Assembly: GCF_028502605.1 (NCBI RefSeq)
Contig: NC_079237.1
Location: 2,418,001 to 2,482,000, forward strand
Direction of reading: 5' to 3'
Length of the DNA: 64,000 bases
DNA from: Trichoderma breve
Taxonomy: Eukaryota; Ascomycota; Sordariomycetes; Hypocreales; Hypocreaceae
Shown: positions 11,021 through 22,398 of the stretch, in pieces
Numbering within the stretch: position 1 is the first letter of the stretch
Layout of the letters: each line of letters starts with the position of its first letter
Translations under genes and position numbers: made by a program
Notes under the pieces: model-generated
Told to the model about the DNA's origin: nothing
Seen by the model: the letters and a program-made list of their open reading frames with translations, nothing else
The model's database searches: none

Positions 11021-12197
11021 CTATGCCATATGGAAGTCTGGCGGCGGCGGTAAGCTATAGGTTGAGTCGATCATAAAAGGGCGATCTCGTATGTAGCTGC
11101 TGATGTTGGTCTGATAGCAGAGGGTATTGAGGTAGTCGTGGACCTGCGGCAGCACGTTGGGAGGTTCGTTGGCGAGACCCTCAAACTCGGGGAGCTGGAG
11201 GATGTTGTAGGGCTCACTACGGCCCTTTTCGGCCGAGTCGTCGACGAGGACGGTGTTCGTCTGGTCCCAGCGCTGGCCCTGGGCGGCGGCGGGGTGAGAG
11301 GCGACAACGTTGGGGTCGTTCCAGATGCTGGATAGGCGCTTGTAGCACTGGACGCGGGCGGAGTAGTCGGCTGGTGAGAGGCCGAACTTGTCGCGGCCCC
11401 AGATGACGAGGCACTTTGCGCGCTGCTGGGGGGAGAGCAGCTGTCCGACCATCTTGTCGACGTTTTCGGGGCGGGCCGAGGACCAGATTGCGACGTGGAA
11501 GGTGTCGACGCAGTAGTCGAGGAACTCGCGGGCGTGGGGCCGCTGGATGAAGTTGAAGGGGTTGCGCTTGTTGGGGCGGTAGAGCAGCGTGCCGTTGAGG
11601 TCCATGATGACGAGGATGCGGCGCGGGTTGCGGAGGGAGGACGGGAGCGAGAGGGACTGGGCGATGTAGAGAGGTGTAGGGTCGGGGATGCCGCCGGATG
11701 CTTTGCTGGGGGCGACGCGGCCGTCTTGAGGGAGGTTCTTGGGAGGGAATCGGGGCCCGGCCGGAGGGGGTCTGGCGATGAAGTTGTTGGAGTTGTGGAA
11801 GTTGTTGGGAGGGAGGTTCATGAAGTTGGCGTTGGCGTTGCTTAAATCGAAATAGTTGAAGTTGTAGGCACTAAAAGATAATAGACTTGTTAGTATTTTG
11901 ATTTGTGGAAGAAGGGTAGTTTGTTTCATCGTACCCATGCTGGCCAGAGACGGGAGCAGGAGCAGCATCTTGCGCCATGCGGCTCATGGCAGCTTGTGCC
12001 TGTGCCTCTGCCAACGCCCTCCTTGCCTTTGCCTTTTTATTCTCCTTTTGTTTTCGTGGCAGCACATACGGCGCCTTGGCGGGCGGCTGGGGAGCCGCAG
12101 GACTGATGAGGCTGCCCTCAGAAGTCGGCGCAATCGCATGGGGCGCCAGGTTGTTCAGCAGCGTCAGCCCTGGGATTTGGACGCTCTGGGGCTTCAT
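11021..12197 (-). CDS. FCP1/NIF-domain HAD-family protein (putative phosphatase with altered DxDxT motif)
   Basis: Exons 11935-12197 and 11021-11870 are separated by a 64-nt intron (11871-11934) with donor GTACGA, branch TACTAAC and a TTTTAG acceptor; the product is 370 residues. The N-terminal half is basic, Ala/Pro/Asn-rich and probably disordered. A C-terminal domain (about 165-350) matches the FCP1/SCP family: ILVIMDLNGTLLYR carries the nucleophile Asp178, followed by AIWSSARPENVD and LVDDSAEK. In classical members the motif is DxDGT; here the second acid is Asn180, which may weaken or abolish catalysis. An open frame extends upstream to an ATG at 12440 and would add 81 Arg/Ser-rich residues resembling a mitochondrial presequence. 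I preferred 12197, but the longer form is possible. Confidence 0.82.
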
Positions 12198-12742
12198 TTT
12201 CCCCTTTTCTCTGCTTTGATCGCTTGTTGTTGAGGAATAATTGACTTCTGTAGAAGAGCGTAAAACGAGCGGCGGTTCCTCGTGGGTCTCTGGCCCGATG
12301 GCCTCAGAAGCGGATTGTCGTAGCGGTGGACTGCGAGGAAAAGGATTCCGGTGTTTGCTAGACAGTGGCCGTGTCCAGATCTTGTTTGCGGCAGAGCGTG
12401 CTGAGCAGGAGAGTCCCGTGATTACCCTGCGTGGCCACATTAAGCGCTCCTCCTAGGTTTGCAAAAGGGCATTATCGAGGCGAGATGTTTCGTTTGCACT
12501 AGAATGATTTAGTTTCGGTGTTGGCTGAATACTTTCCGGACGCTAAGTCCCCCACATAGTTGCTGGTTACTTGCATAAGTCGCCCATTAAACCGTGCAGA
12601 ACGAGCCGGGGTCCATTTATCGATAAGATAACGCCCCCAAAAAATAATTTGTAGGAAGAAGGAAGATTACTGCTGTAGCTTTTAGGGTTGAAGATTGCTG
12701 CGATATCCAACATCACGCTTTTGTCCGACTACGAAACCGAAA
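12198..12742. promoter_or_regulatory. Divergent spacer between the HAD gene and RRP36
   Basis: 545 bases between outward-facing starts. The left part overlaps the possible longer N-terminus of the HAD gene (to 12440); the remainder presumably contains both promoters. No TATA box is evident. Confidence 0.5.
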
Positions 12743-13741
12743 ATGTCCTCCAAACGGAAGCTCGGCTCCTTGGGTCTTGAGCGACGGGTAAAAGCCCGGC
12801 GCGAGGAAGACTGGGAACCGGAATTGAGTGCCAGCGAAGGGGATGATTCAGGGGAGGAAGTATCTGAAGAAGGAGAAGACAGCGGTGATGAGGATGAAGA
12901 TTTAGACGAAGCAGAGTCTGGCTCAGAGGTATGCAAGATTTGATTCCAAAAAAGAATATTACAGGTTTATGATGCTTATATTTTGAACCATCTTTAGTCT
13001 GAAGAAGAGGAAGAGGATGCCCCAAAGGTCGACTTCTCATCCATCTCTTTCGGCGCATTAGCTCGCGCAGCAGCCAGCTTACCCCCTTCTGAGAAGAAAA
13101 AGAAGAACAAGGCGGATGCCTCCAAAGACGATCAGCCTACAGAACGAACAACTAAAGAATCACTAAGACGAGAGCCGAAAAAGCCATCAAGTCGGGTGGA
13201 TGCATCGAAGCGAAGCTCCAAACACGCGCCGCAGGAAATGACGTCCAAGAAGCCCGTCAGCAGGCGCCGCGAAATCCTCGCCGATCCGCGCCGCAAGACT
13301 CGCGACCCCCGATTCGACAATCTTTCGGGACAGGTAGATGAGGCCAAGGTTTCCCGGAACTATGCCTTCCTGGACGAGTACCGCGAGAGCGAGATGGCAG
13401 AGCTACGCATGCAGATCAAGAAGACCAAGGACGTCACAGTCAAGGAGGATTTGAAACGACAGCTACTATCTATGGAATCTAAGAAGAAGGCCCGCCAGAA
13501 GAAGGAGGAGGAAGTAAAGATACTGCAAGAGCACCGAAAGAAGGAAAAGGAGTTGGTGGCACAGGGCAAGCAGCCGTTCTACCTGCGCAAGAGCGAGCAG
13601 AAGAAGCAAGTGCTGATGAACAGATATGCAAGCATGAGCAAGTCGCAAGTCGACAAGGCGATTGAGCGGAAGCGGAAGAAGGTGGTGGGCAAGGAAAAGA
13701 AGGAATTGGCTTCGCTGGAGAGGAAGTCGAGGCGTCATTAG
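12743..13741 (+). CDS. RRP36: Ribosomal RNA processing protein RRP36
   Basis: Two exons (12743-12928 and 12998-13741) with a 69-nt intron give 309 residues. The N-terminal third is very acidic (Glu/Asp/Ser tract, residues 25-70), followed by a Lys-rich linker. The conserved core begins at SRRREILADPRRKTRDPRF and continues through NYAFLDEYRESE, the Lys/Arg/Glu-rich helices and a basic C-terminus with FYLRKSEQKK and DKAIERKRKK. This pattern is specific to the RRP36 family. RRP36 acts in the nucleolus in early cleavages of pre-18S rRNA within the small-subunit processome. Start choice: an in-frame ATG at 12695 exists, but MSSKRKLG at 12743 is the natural basic start. Confidence 0.93.
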
Positions 13742-16700
13742 AGTCTCTCTCCATATTTTAATGTAATGAGTTATGACAGAACGCGGAGTAGAAATCCCTG
13801 CAATTACTTGCTCCTTTTCGCCCCTTCTGACGTGCAAAACGAACAACTTGGTCAGGAGTTATCATTCAGTTTTGTTACCATTTTGTTGAGTAAATTGGGT
13901 TGAACTAGGTCTTGAAGCCGTTCGTGAAGAGTCAGTTCCAATTGACGCCAAATGGCACTACATCGCCGATTTGAGCCATCACTTCATGCCACAGTACCGA
14001 GAATAGAGTTTGAAATCGACGGCAGCAAAATCCACTTGAACCGTAGATCTCCCCTGTCGAACTGCGTCACAGGCTGGATGCTAGAGCGCCGAGTGTTTGG
14101 CGATAGCTTCAGAGATGGGCATTGTGAGGTCATCGATCACCCTGGTGATGAGGTCGATTTCTGAATTCTACCGGCGCCATCATATAGTGGCCGCCTCTTC
14201 ACGTGTTTATCCTGGCAAGTGCATGGCGACATTGGCGAGCGAGGTCAGATTATGACATAGTCTGCATGAGGGCCGACTTGTTGAACTGCCACTATGCGTG
14301 ATCGAAGCCCGTTCGATAATTGCTGACTAGTTTGCTAAAGTTCCAAGAGCGACCTGCTCCAAGAGTATGAGAAAAGGAAAAGGAGGCCAATGGGTAAGCG
14401 TGAATCTTGGTATCACGATGAAATCTGCAAACCGACATGATTAGTACTTTGCCACTTCGTCACAGTCGAGGATGTAACGCTCCGTGCGAGTCTGATGCAA
14501 CTCTAGCGGTCCTCATAAACGACAGGCATGCAGTTAGCCGCGCTAGTTTCATCATAACTTTGATGACCGTCGACGTGTATTGTCTTTTTGGCTCTGAAGC
14601 CGCTCTTCGATAAATGATTGTGTTGTAGCCTTGGACAATACTCAGAGATGTCTTGAATGGAGGCAAATATCAAGTCGTACAAACGTCATACGCTGGCTCA
14701 GGCTGGTATGACGTGAAGGGTATTGTCTTCGCTCATCGTACCCCACATAGCATTTGCAGGTTTGCCATCTTTCTGTGAATGGCCTCTTTTCTTTGAGCTG
14801 CTCACGCAATACATGAACTTGGTCACAGTTGTTCAACTTGGATAAGATACAGAAATGATGGTTCCACTGTCACTGAGGTCTTGGTAAGGTTTGCATCTAA
14901 TGGTGACGGAGTGATGCTAGCCTTCTCGCACGACAGGGGCCAGAGGTTGCGGCGACTGTTGAATGCCGGGATCGTCGCCTATACTTGCAGAGCAATACAT
15001 GCTTGACATGCAAGCAAGCGATTCTGCTTCACCTGGAGTTGCTCCCACCGAGGTGTAACTAGGAGAAAAAGAAGGCTAGGTGGCGTAGGTGGATCATGAA
15101 AATTAAACTGGCGGTTATGGCCACTCAAGATCTGGACGAAGACACATGGATTCGAGGGATCGAGCAACGCTGGTTGGCCTTTGCCTATGTCTTGATCCAC
15201 TAGACAGTCCACCAACAAAGTTGACCTTTACGGATGGTTCCGTGCAACGTGGTTAGGCTCAAGAGGGAAAGCCAAAGAAAGAATTGAGGCTGGCCCAATC
15301 AAGCTCTGGGGGAAATGATGTGATGGTTTAGCAAAAGCTTGGTTCGCTTGCGGAGAGAAGCATGTCGAAGACTCTGAATGTCGATCACCGGCGTGTGACG
15401 CAGGGACCTTGAAGCTTGGTCGTGGGAGAGGCCAATGATAAACCGCGCAGTACTCCGTATGAGACGTACAGTAGCACCAGATTAGGGGTGATTTACTCGC
15501 TGAACCGTCGAGGCCACCGCACGACGATCATGAACAACTCTGGATAACATGAGAGTCGATCCACGCACCGTAATGGCGTAGAGGAACGTGATGTGGACCC
15601 CGTGACGGAGGCGGCGAAAACGTTGGCCCAGATCGAGCAACGTTTTCAGAGCTGGAGCATCGCCGTTTTCGCAGTGGGGTAACGGGTGACATCACATACA
15701 GCAGCCTTTCAATTGGGTATTCCAGCCAGGTTTTTTGCTGATTCGACGTAGTAGTCCATCAACTGCTGTAATGCGTCAACCCTACAGTATGGCTACCACC
15801 GCTGTAGAAGCCTTGACCGTACTGTTTCCCTCCTTGAGCATTGTGACTTCATTCAGACTGGAAGGCGTCTGGAGAGGCGAGAGGGGGGAATCGGTTGGGG
15901 GCAGGCGGATCTGGGCTTCTGCCGTCGTTCTCCAGAAGTGAAGAATGTTTTCTCTTCGCAATAAGTGGATGTTGAACGAAGCGGCGCTGTTTGATCTCGA
16001 TGGGGGCCACGTTGAATACGTTGAGGTTGAAAGCCACAACGTGCATATCTGCTTCGTAGGCTTGGTAGGGCCTAGGTTGATCAACCGTTGAGCTCATATC
16101 TCGATTGGGTCCGAATAACTGCTAGGATGCCGCATCATTGAATAAACGGACCTCAAAAATGCATGCATGGGTGAGAGTAACACGACCCAGGCACACAAAC
16201 TCCATAACCTAATTGGAGCGAGGGATCGTAGCTCGCTCTTTCTCGAACCTTGACCCGTGAGGAAATGGAGAATAACCCCCTCGATTGATAGCCCAAGTGG
16301 TAGGGGTGTTGATCTGGCCTGTCCGCGTTGCTTCCTCTTTGGATCTTTGGAGAGATTAATCTGTCCGCGTTTCCTCCTTCTTGGGGAGATTTGCATGTGC
16401 ACCGGATACGCTAGCTATGCATTGATTAATTCGAAATCTCTGGCCAATAGCACAGATAGAATATCCGGAAGCCCCGGTTTCCGACATCTGCCAAATGCTG
16501 AATAATGGACAGAGAACTAGAGTTGATATCCCTAAGCTTGCAGCATGGCGTGCAATTGTGTGACACAAGAAAAGGGTCTCGAACATTTCGCCTTGTCCAA
16601 GACAAGGCCTAAGAGGGCGGGCGCATGCATTCATCTGATGCAACGGGCGCTTTGGAGGAGAGTAGCGTGCCCATTGACGCAGTTGCCTCTAAACAAGCCA

Positions 16701-17588
16701 GAGCTTTCTGGGCAACAAAGAACCTTGAACACACGTCAAGCAATGATGCTGGCTTGAGCCCCGTAATTCCCAATTCCTGGCGGATGGGGTGCCCACAGTA
16801 TCGCGTCCACGGTACTTGGATGAGTCTGTAGTCTATCTGCTCCAGAAGAAGCATTTGAAAAAGGCCAAAGAGGGACGGTATGACACGCGTGTGACGAGCA
16901 TGACGATTTCCGATCAGCAGGGACTCTGGCAGGCAAAACTTGGACCGTTTTCTCCAGTCTGCTGCCCACCGTTTCAACTGCTCATACGTATCGCCTCCAG
17001 AACTTGGAAGAGCATCTGCACATCCCTGGACAATCTCCATCCTCAACTAGGCCGGCCCACTATGATTGTGGTGGCGTGGGCCTCGCAGGACCCTGAGCGA
17101 ACAGCAGCCGGCCGGGCCCCAAAAAGGGTGTCGAGCTTGTGCGGAGCGGTGGGTGAGCGGTGGTGGAGCGTTCTAACACCGAAGAGGCGCTGGAGGCGAT
17201 TATCACCGTGCAAGAGGTGGCCAAGGAGCAGCGTCCAGCAGGGAACAGGCCTTGTTCGCCGTGCTAGTTAATGTAGTGATACGCCATTTTCACCTGCGCT
17301 ACCGTCGGTTGATTCGCCCACTGCCGATCAGCTCGTTTGGCTGGGGCGGACAGGATGGCCCAGGTGAGGGTCTTTGAGGGTGTCCTGTGAGTAATTGTGC
17401 GTGTGTTTGGTATGTGGTATGCAGTCGGTCGAGCCATCGGAGGGGTGGAGGAAAGGTCGAGAGGACCCTAGACTAGGTAGCAAGTTAGTTCTCCTAGTCT
17501 GATCCCCTTGAATGTATGCATGTCGAGGTTTGAATGAGGGGAAATGATCATTGGGTGGTGGACGGTCCTGGATTCTGTCTTGCACATT
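13742..17588. other. Gene-poor intergenic region, about 3.8 kb
   Basis: No supported gene. All frames are short and lack domains or convincing splice-linked extension. The right end (about 17330-17588) becomes CT/CA-rich and leads into the promoter of the small gene at 17921. Confidence 0.55.
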
Positions 17589-17594
17589 TATAAA
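17589..17594 (+). promoter_or_regulatory. Possible TATA box for the 105-residue protein gene
   Basis: TATAAA lies 327 bp before the ATG, followed by a C/A-rich, G-poor stretch that resembles a long 5' leader. A second TATATAAA is at 17863-17870, only 51 bp from the ATG. Either could position transcription. Confidence 0.4.
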
Positions 17595-17920
17595 GACCCT
17601 GAGATCCGCACCTTCTGTTCCAGGCTCGCCACGACAGCATCTGTTGATTTCCACAGCCTTGCCTAGCTCTTGCCTTACACCTCTTGTTCAATACGTCATC
17701 CTTAATCAGCCCATCTAACACCTTCTGTTGACAACCTCAATCAAGCAACTACTTAATACTCTCGCCTCCTCGCTGAAGACTTCCATCGTATCACACCACC
17801 ACCAACCATATCTACGTACTCTCATCAGCAACTGGAGGATAAATCACACCACCCTCGACATCTATATAAACCACAACTCAACATAATCCAATTTATATCA
17901 CATTAAATCAAACACTCGTC

Positions 17921-18352
17921 ATGATGCCCGGCAGACAAGACGCTTACTCCGTTTCCATGCCTACAAACTCTCCTCCTCCCCCACAGAGCATCTCCAGCTA
18001 CTCTCGCTTCATCCACGACCACACAAAACGCCAAATGCAGGCTTTTGGAGCCGCGCTATCGCCTACAAGTTCCCGTGCTTCGGGCCGATCATCAGTTGGC
18101 ACATCCATGACCAACGGCACAGCACCTGCGATGTAAGCATCTTTGCATTGGCGGGTGTCCAAAAGCGAAAACTCGCTGCTTGAATTTGCGCATGTTTAGC
18201 TTAGCGGTGCTTCTCTTTTTTCCTAATGGTTTTGCCATTATGGCAGAACTCCATTGGCAATCTGGACGGGACTTGAAAATGAATTTCGGGACAGTCTAGT
18301 AGCGGAATACGCCGTCGACATGGCAAACCCAAGATTGGAATGCCTGCAATAG
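17921..18352 (+). CDS. Small two-exon gene for a 105-residue protein of unknown function
   Basis: Exons 17921-18132 and 18247-18352 are joined across a 114-nt intron (donor GTAAGC, long T-rich tract, GCAG acceptor) and keep frame to a TAG stop. The product has a Pro/Ser-rich N-terminus, a conserved-looking segment (SSYSRFIHDHTKRQMQAF, about residues 25-42), a Ser-rich linker, and a C-terminal helix-like part (IWTGLENEFRDSLVAEYA). There is no signal peptide or membrane segment. I do not recognise the family. The strong promoter-like upstream (TATA boxes, C/A-rich leader) suggests regulated or high expression. Without splicing the frame ends after 71 codons; the spliced form is preferred because both splice sites are strong and the downstream exon reads as protein. 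Confidence 0.6.
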
Positions 18353-18922
18353 AGACAAACCAACTTCTTTTTACCGATCACGCATCTACACTGAAAGCAA
18401 AAGCAACTCTTGCGTCACACCGAAAACGAGCCGACTTGGTGTCATTCGCTAATTTGTCGCTCGTTTCTATTTATTATTGATTTTACGACTATATGATACA
18501 CGCACGGCGTTTGGGGGGGATTTTTATGGCAGGATACTAATTGGTTGGGAACTCGGATTCCTTCGGCGCAGTACATACTTGGGACATTGGACAGTTGGAA
18601 GGACGAGGGGGCTATATCAGGCTGGAAAGCCACCGTACATGATAATGATAATAGCAATCGACGATGCATACACGAATTGAGACGATTCCAATCCCATGGC
18701 AATCTTTATTCAAACATTTACCAGTTGTTTTGCTCTCAATTTATATGAAGCCAAGTGACCATGTGTGATGTGTATAATATTATAATTCATTAATGAACCC
18801 ATTCCCGCCTGGTATTAACACCGTCCATGTAAAAACACCATGTAAATCAAGAGCAATCGAATCTTCCTTAGGTTTCGTGATATTCTCAAAGTTTCTCCCC
18901 TTACATCTGCCCTTCTCAGTCA
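18353..18922. other. Convergent spacer between the small gene and YJU2
   Basis: 570 bases between facing stop codons, A/T-rich toward YJU2. Presumably two 3' UTRs; nothing else recognised. Confidence 0.5.
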
Positions 18923-19834
18923 TTACACCAAAGAGGGTTTCTTTTTTATACCAAGCAATGCCGAATGATCCTTCTTTTTCTTCACCACTCTCTTGAAAGA
19001 TGTCGGCGGCGGTGGGGGCGGCATGGATGATGATGATGATGATGCAGTGCTGGTCTCTAATGAGGACGTAGCTTTCTCCGTGGCGATGTCACCGTCCCTT
19101 GATGCTGAGAACTCGGCACTTTCAGCGGCTGTTTCTTCTAAGTCGCCTGGACCATCTGAGGCAGAATTGCCCTGCCGTTTAGCCGCTGCCGCAAACGCTC
19201 GTCTGGCCGCTTCTTCATCCTCTCTGTCCTGTCGTTCCCGCTCCGAGTCCTCAGCACGAATTATAGTGTCTGCATAATCCGTCCCTTCTTTTTCGGATCG
19301 ATGTATCCTTGCGTTTCGCTGTCGGATTTCATCAAGGGCATCGGCCGCAGCCATTTCACGTCGAGCATCGGCATTCTTGGCCTCAAGATCCTCCATTGCA
19401 TTCTTCTCTTCCTCGCCCGCTGCTTCGGCTTCTTCCCGCTCTAGCCTGTCAAGTCTCTCCTCTACCGACTCTTCAGCTAGTTCTCGATTCCTCCAGGGCT
19501 CGAATGAGCGCATGGCGCCTTTGACCATCGCGTAGTCTGTATTGCGCGGGTCCGTGCGAAAGGTAATCTCGGCGCTGCATCTCGTGCACTTGATGTGGAA
19601 GAAGAGGATTTGGATACCGAGATATTTCTCGTCTGGTCTGATTTCCTTGCGAGAGTTGAACTTGCGTCCTTTGTATATGTATTCGCCACAGCTCAAGCAT
19701 TTCATAGAAAAGGGAGCCATGAGTCGGACGGTTTGGATTCTCGGCCCTGTGGGTTTGGGTCCTCGGCGGCGGCTGATATCATTGGGATCGAAATCCGGGG
19801 GGTAGTACTTCTGAAGAACTTTACGCTCAGACAT
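18923..19834 (-). CDS. YJU2: Splicing factor YJU2 (CWC16 family, CCDC94-like)
   Basis: Single exon, 303 residues. The start MSERKVLQKYYPPDFDP is the classic CWC16/YJU2 N-terminus. A zinc-binding pair follows: Cys46-x2-Cys49 (MKCLSCGEYIYKGRKFN) and Cys83-x2-Cys86 (HIKCTRC), then ITFRTDPRNTDY. The middle (about 125-240) is highly charged, likely coiled coil, and the C-terminus is Ser/Pro-rich ending in a Lys-rich tail. In yeast and human, YJU2 joins the spliceosome after Prp2 and promotes the branching step. The frame is open upstream to 20104, but that segment is not protein-like. It diverges from KIN17 across 375 bp. Confidence 0.95.
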   Translation of the reverse strand: MSERKVLQKYYPPDFDPNDISRRRGPKPTGPRIQTVRLMAPFSMKCLSCGEYIYKGRKFNSRKEIRPDEKYLGIQILFFHIKCTRCSAEITFRTDPRNTDYAMVKGAMRSFEPWRNRELAEESVEERLDRLEREEAEAAGEEEKNAMEDLEAKNADARREMAAADALDEIRQRNARIHRSEKEGTDYADTIIRAEDSERERQDREDEEAARRAFAAAAKRQGNSASDGPGDLEETAAESAEFSASRDGDIATEKATSSLETSTASSSSSSMPPPPPPTSFKRVVKKKKDHSALLGIKKKPSLV

Positions 19835-20209
19835 TTTGGGCTGTGGTGTCGGGTATCGTAGTTGCGGGGTGAAGAACGCGAAGCAGCCGCTGTATCGTTT
19901 GAAATAAAGGAGACTGTGAAGAGACAGAAGTCGATGGAGTGGCGTTGATGCAGTAACAATAAATGTTGACATCCAAGAGAAATAAGGCTGAGGTAATGAC
20001 TCTGGAGAAACCTCGGCAAGTAGATAGTGTGGCGATAAGATAAGATTTCGTCGTCCATGCAAGGCTGAGCCCGGCAACACCTTGAACTGCCATCTCCATA
20101 ACAAACGTCACATTTCACGTATTATTCGCCCTCACGTTATAGCTTTGACTGCCGCTGCAGTCGGATCCGATACCAGAAGAATAATTCTTTACAAAAAAGA
20201 AAGAGCGAC
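19835..20209. promoter_or_regulatory. Divergent promoter region between YJU2 and KIN17
   Basis: 375 bp between outward-facing ATGs of two nuclear RNA/DNA-metabolism genes. No TATA box is evident. Confidence 0.55.
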
Positions 20210-21211
20210 ATGCCCAAAGCAGAGGTTGGCTCAACCAAGTACTTGGGCAACAAGCTCAAGTCAAAAGGACTCCAGCGCCTGAGATGGTACTGCCAAGTCT
20301 GCGAAAAGCAGTGTCGCGACGCCAATGGATTCAAGATGCACACCCAGTCCGAAAGCCACGTGCGACAAATGCTCGTCGTCGGCGAGGATCCGAAAAAGTT
20401 CATCAACCAGTATAGCGACGAGTTCCTGAAGGACTTTCTGTCGCTGCTCAAGACGGCCCATGGAGAGAAGCAAGTCCAGATCAACCAGTTCTACCAGGAA
20501 TATATTGCCAACAAAGAGCACATTCACATGAACGCGACGAAATGGCCGTCGTTGACCGAATTCGCCAAATATCTGGGAAAAGAAGGTATATGCCGGGTGG
20601 AGGAGACGGAAAAGGGTCTTCACATTAGCTGGATTGACAACTCGCCCGACGCTCTTCGACGACAAGAGGCGCTGAGGAGGAAGGAAGCCCAGGATCAGGG
20701 CGACGAAGAAATCGAGCAGCGCATGATTCGAGAACAGATCAAACGAGCACAGCAGAGCGCCGGGAAACGCGATGGAGAAGGCGAAGAGGAGTCAGAAGAC
20801 AGGGAACTCAAAAGACAAGATGGCGAGAAAATAAAGCTGTCGTTTGGCGCGAAGCCTAAGCCGGAGCCGGAGTCCAAATCTACAGAAGATCAGCCTGAAG
20901 GACCAAAAGATGCCGAAAAGAACGAGGGGACAGATGCCGCCGCGTCAAAGGAGGAGCCAAAGCCAGTCGCGAATAAAGGGGGCTTTGGCGGGGTGTCTCT
21001 GAAGTTTGGCGAAAAACCACAGACGAAGAACGTCTTTGCCCAGGCAAAGAAGAACGCGTTGGCTTCAGGGTCGAAGAAGGGTTCCGTATTTCAACAGCCC
21101 AAGAAAATGAGCGAGGCCGAGAGGATCATGAAGGAAGAGATGGAGAGGAAGAGACCCAGCGGCTCGGTCGGGTTTGGGATGCCTAGCGGTAAAAAGCAGA
21201 GGAATCATTGA
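20210..21211 (+). CDS. KIN17: KIN17-like DNA/RNA-binding protein
   Basis: Single exon, 333 residues. The N-terminus (KAEVGSTKYLGNKLKSKGLQRLRWYCQVCEKQC) is diagnostic of the KIN17 family. A C2H2 zinc finger uses Cys28, Cys31, His44 and His50. The winged-helix KIN17 domain follows (about 52-160, with FLSLLKTAHGEKQVQINQFY, ATKWPSLTEFAKYLGKEG and LHISWIDN). After about 165 the protein is charged and low in complexity, with KLSFG repeats near 205 and 265, and ends in a basic tail. Mammalian KIN17 binds DNA and RNA and is linked to replication, repair and pre-mRNA splicing. The longer mammalian proteins carry a C-terminal SH3-like/KOW tandem that is absent here, as in other fungal members. Confidence 0.95.
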   Translation: MPKAEVGSTKYLGNKLKSKGLQRLRWYCQVCEKQCRDANGFKMHTQSESHVRQMLVVGEDPKKFINQYSDEFLKDFLSLLKTAHGEKQVQINQFYQEYIANKEHIHMNATKWPSLTEFAKYLGKEGICRVEETEKGLHISWIDNSPDALRRQEALRRKEAQDQGDEEIEQRMIREQIKRAQQSAGKRDGEGEEESEDRELKRQDGEKIKLSFGAKPKPEPESKSTEDQPEGPKDAEKNEGTDAAASKEEPKPVANKGGFGGVSLKFGEKPQTKNVFAQAKKNALASGSKKGSVFQQPKKMSEAERIMKEEMERKRPSGSVGFGMPSGKKQRNH

Positions 21212-21439
21212 AAGGGATATGACGGGTTGGGATGGCGTTCTTGGGGGTTTTGATATAGCGTATAGATTGCATATGGGAACGGATGTATTTTGTAGCATGT
21301 TGCGTTTTCCATAGATACCATAATGACCTAACAACAATTTATATATTAATCTTTGGTCCTCCAATGTTTGATTCCATCACCAAAACGCCGTATTCGCCTC
21401 TGTTGTACGCCAAATCATTGTGTGAACATCCATACTCGT

Positions 21440-21939
21440 TTAAGCATCGGCCTCGGTCTGCGTGCCATCTCTCCTGCATCATCAAGTCAGTCTCTCATTC
21501 TCACCGAAACAAAGAGCAATCCTTCCAAAAACGTACGGAATATATTGTATCCTATACTCATCCTCCAGAGAGGACCGAATCTCGTCGGGAAGCTGGCCCG
21601 AGACCTTGATCGCGTACACGCCGGGCACGTATCCGTCCAAGCGCTGCCACTTTGCGACCCACGACTTGGCCGGGTTGGCCAGCGTTATCAAGCCCTCAAA
21701 GACCTGCGACGTGCAGCTTTCGATCTGATCCTGCGAGCCGATGAGGTGCAGAAACTCCTCGCAGTTGGGGCACCCTTCGTCGCGGAAGCGCTGTAGAGAT
21801 TTGGGAGGTCAGCAGTGGCTCGCGTTTCTGGGGGGAGAAGAAGAGAAGAGAAGAGACGGACGCTGTATGTCATGACGATGGAGCAGACCATGCAGGCGCG
21901 CAGGTAGCGCTGCTGGCCGGGAGTGACGAAGCTAGACAT
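21440..21939 (-). CDS. SPT4: Transcription elongation factor SPT4
   Basis: Three exons (21862-21939, 21537-21790, 21440-21473) with introns of 71 nt (21791-21861, donor GTCCGT) and 63 nt (21474-21536, donor GTACGT) give 121 residues. The zinc ribbon uses Cys16, Cys19, Cys33 and Cys36 (LRACMVC...EGCPNC). The core includes [16 protein letters not shown] and [16 protein letters not shown], the hallmark of SPT4. The last exon is only 34 nt and restores the expected IPRDGTQTE ending. SPT4 pairs with the NGN domain of SPT5 (DSIF) to support RNA polymerase II processivity. The weak first donor is the least certain point, but the junction is required for the second Cys pair. Confidence 0.93.
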
Positions 21940-22398
21940 GCTGCGCGGTAGAGGGAGGGAGGTTTGTTGGATGAATTGGCAAGGCTGAAGCTTGAAGATG
22001 GAATCTATCAATGGGTCATTTTGGCGGAAAGGCGCTGGAGGAGCGCTAGTGCGGAATTGCTTCCGAGGCGTAGAGTACGTACCGTGTGTTGGAGCTGTTC
22101 GCAGGGTTTTGACATACGAGGATCTATGTGAAATGCTATAGTTATATAATGTTCATTTTAAATATTTGATATAAATTCCATTTCAATAAATCCTCGATTC
22201 AATGGGCAGTGCATCTCGTTCTCTCGTTTTTGTGTGTTTCTATGATTCCAAAGATTGACCAGACTGCCTATAAACTATGCATCTAACCCAAAACATGCAA
22301 CAAACGCAATTTAGATTTTCATCCTCCAAGAGCTACCATCTAGACACCACTCCTAACTCTAACAACTTACGCTCTCCCACTCAAATTATCTTATAAAA
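21940..22398. promoter_or_regulatory. Divergent spacer between SPT4 and POP8
   Basis: 459 bp between outward-facing starts. The POP8 side has a C/A-rich, G-poor leader (about 22310-22398). Confidence 0.5.

Noticed and set aside
13952..14164. 70-codon plus-strand open frame with a protein-like start
   Set aside because: Too short, no splice extension in frame and no family recognised; could be a relic but cannot be supported.
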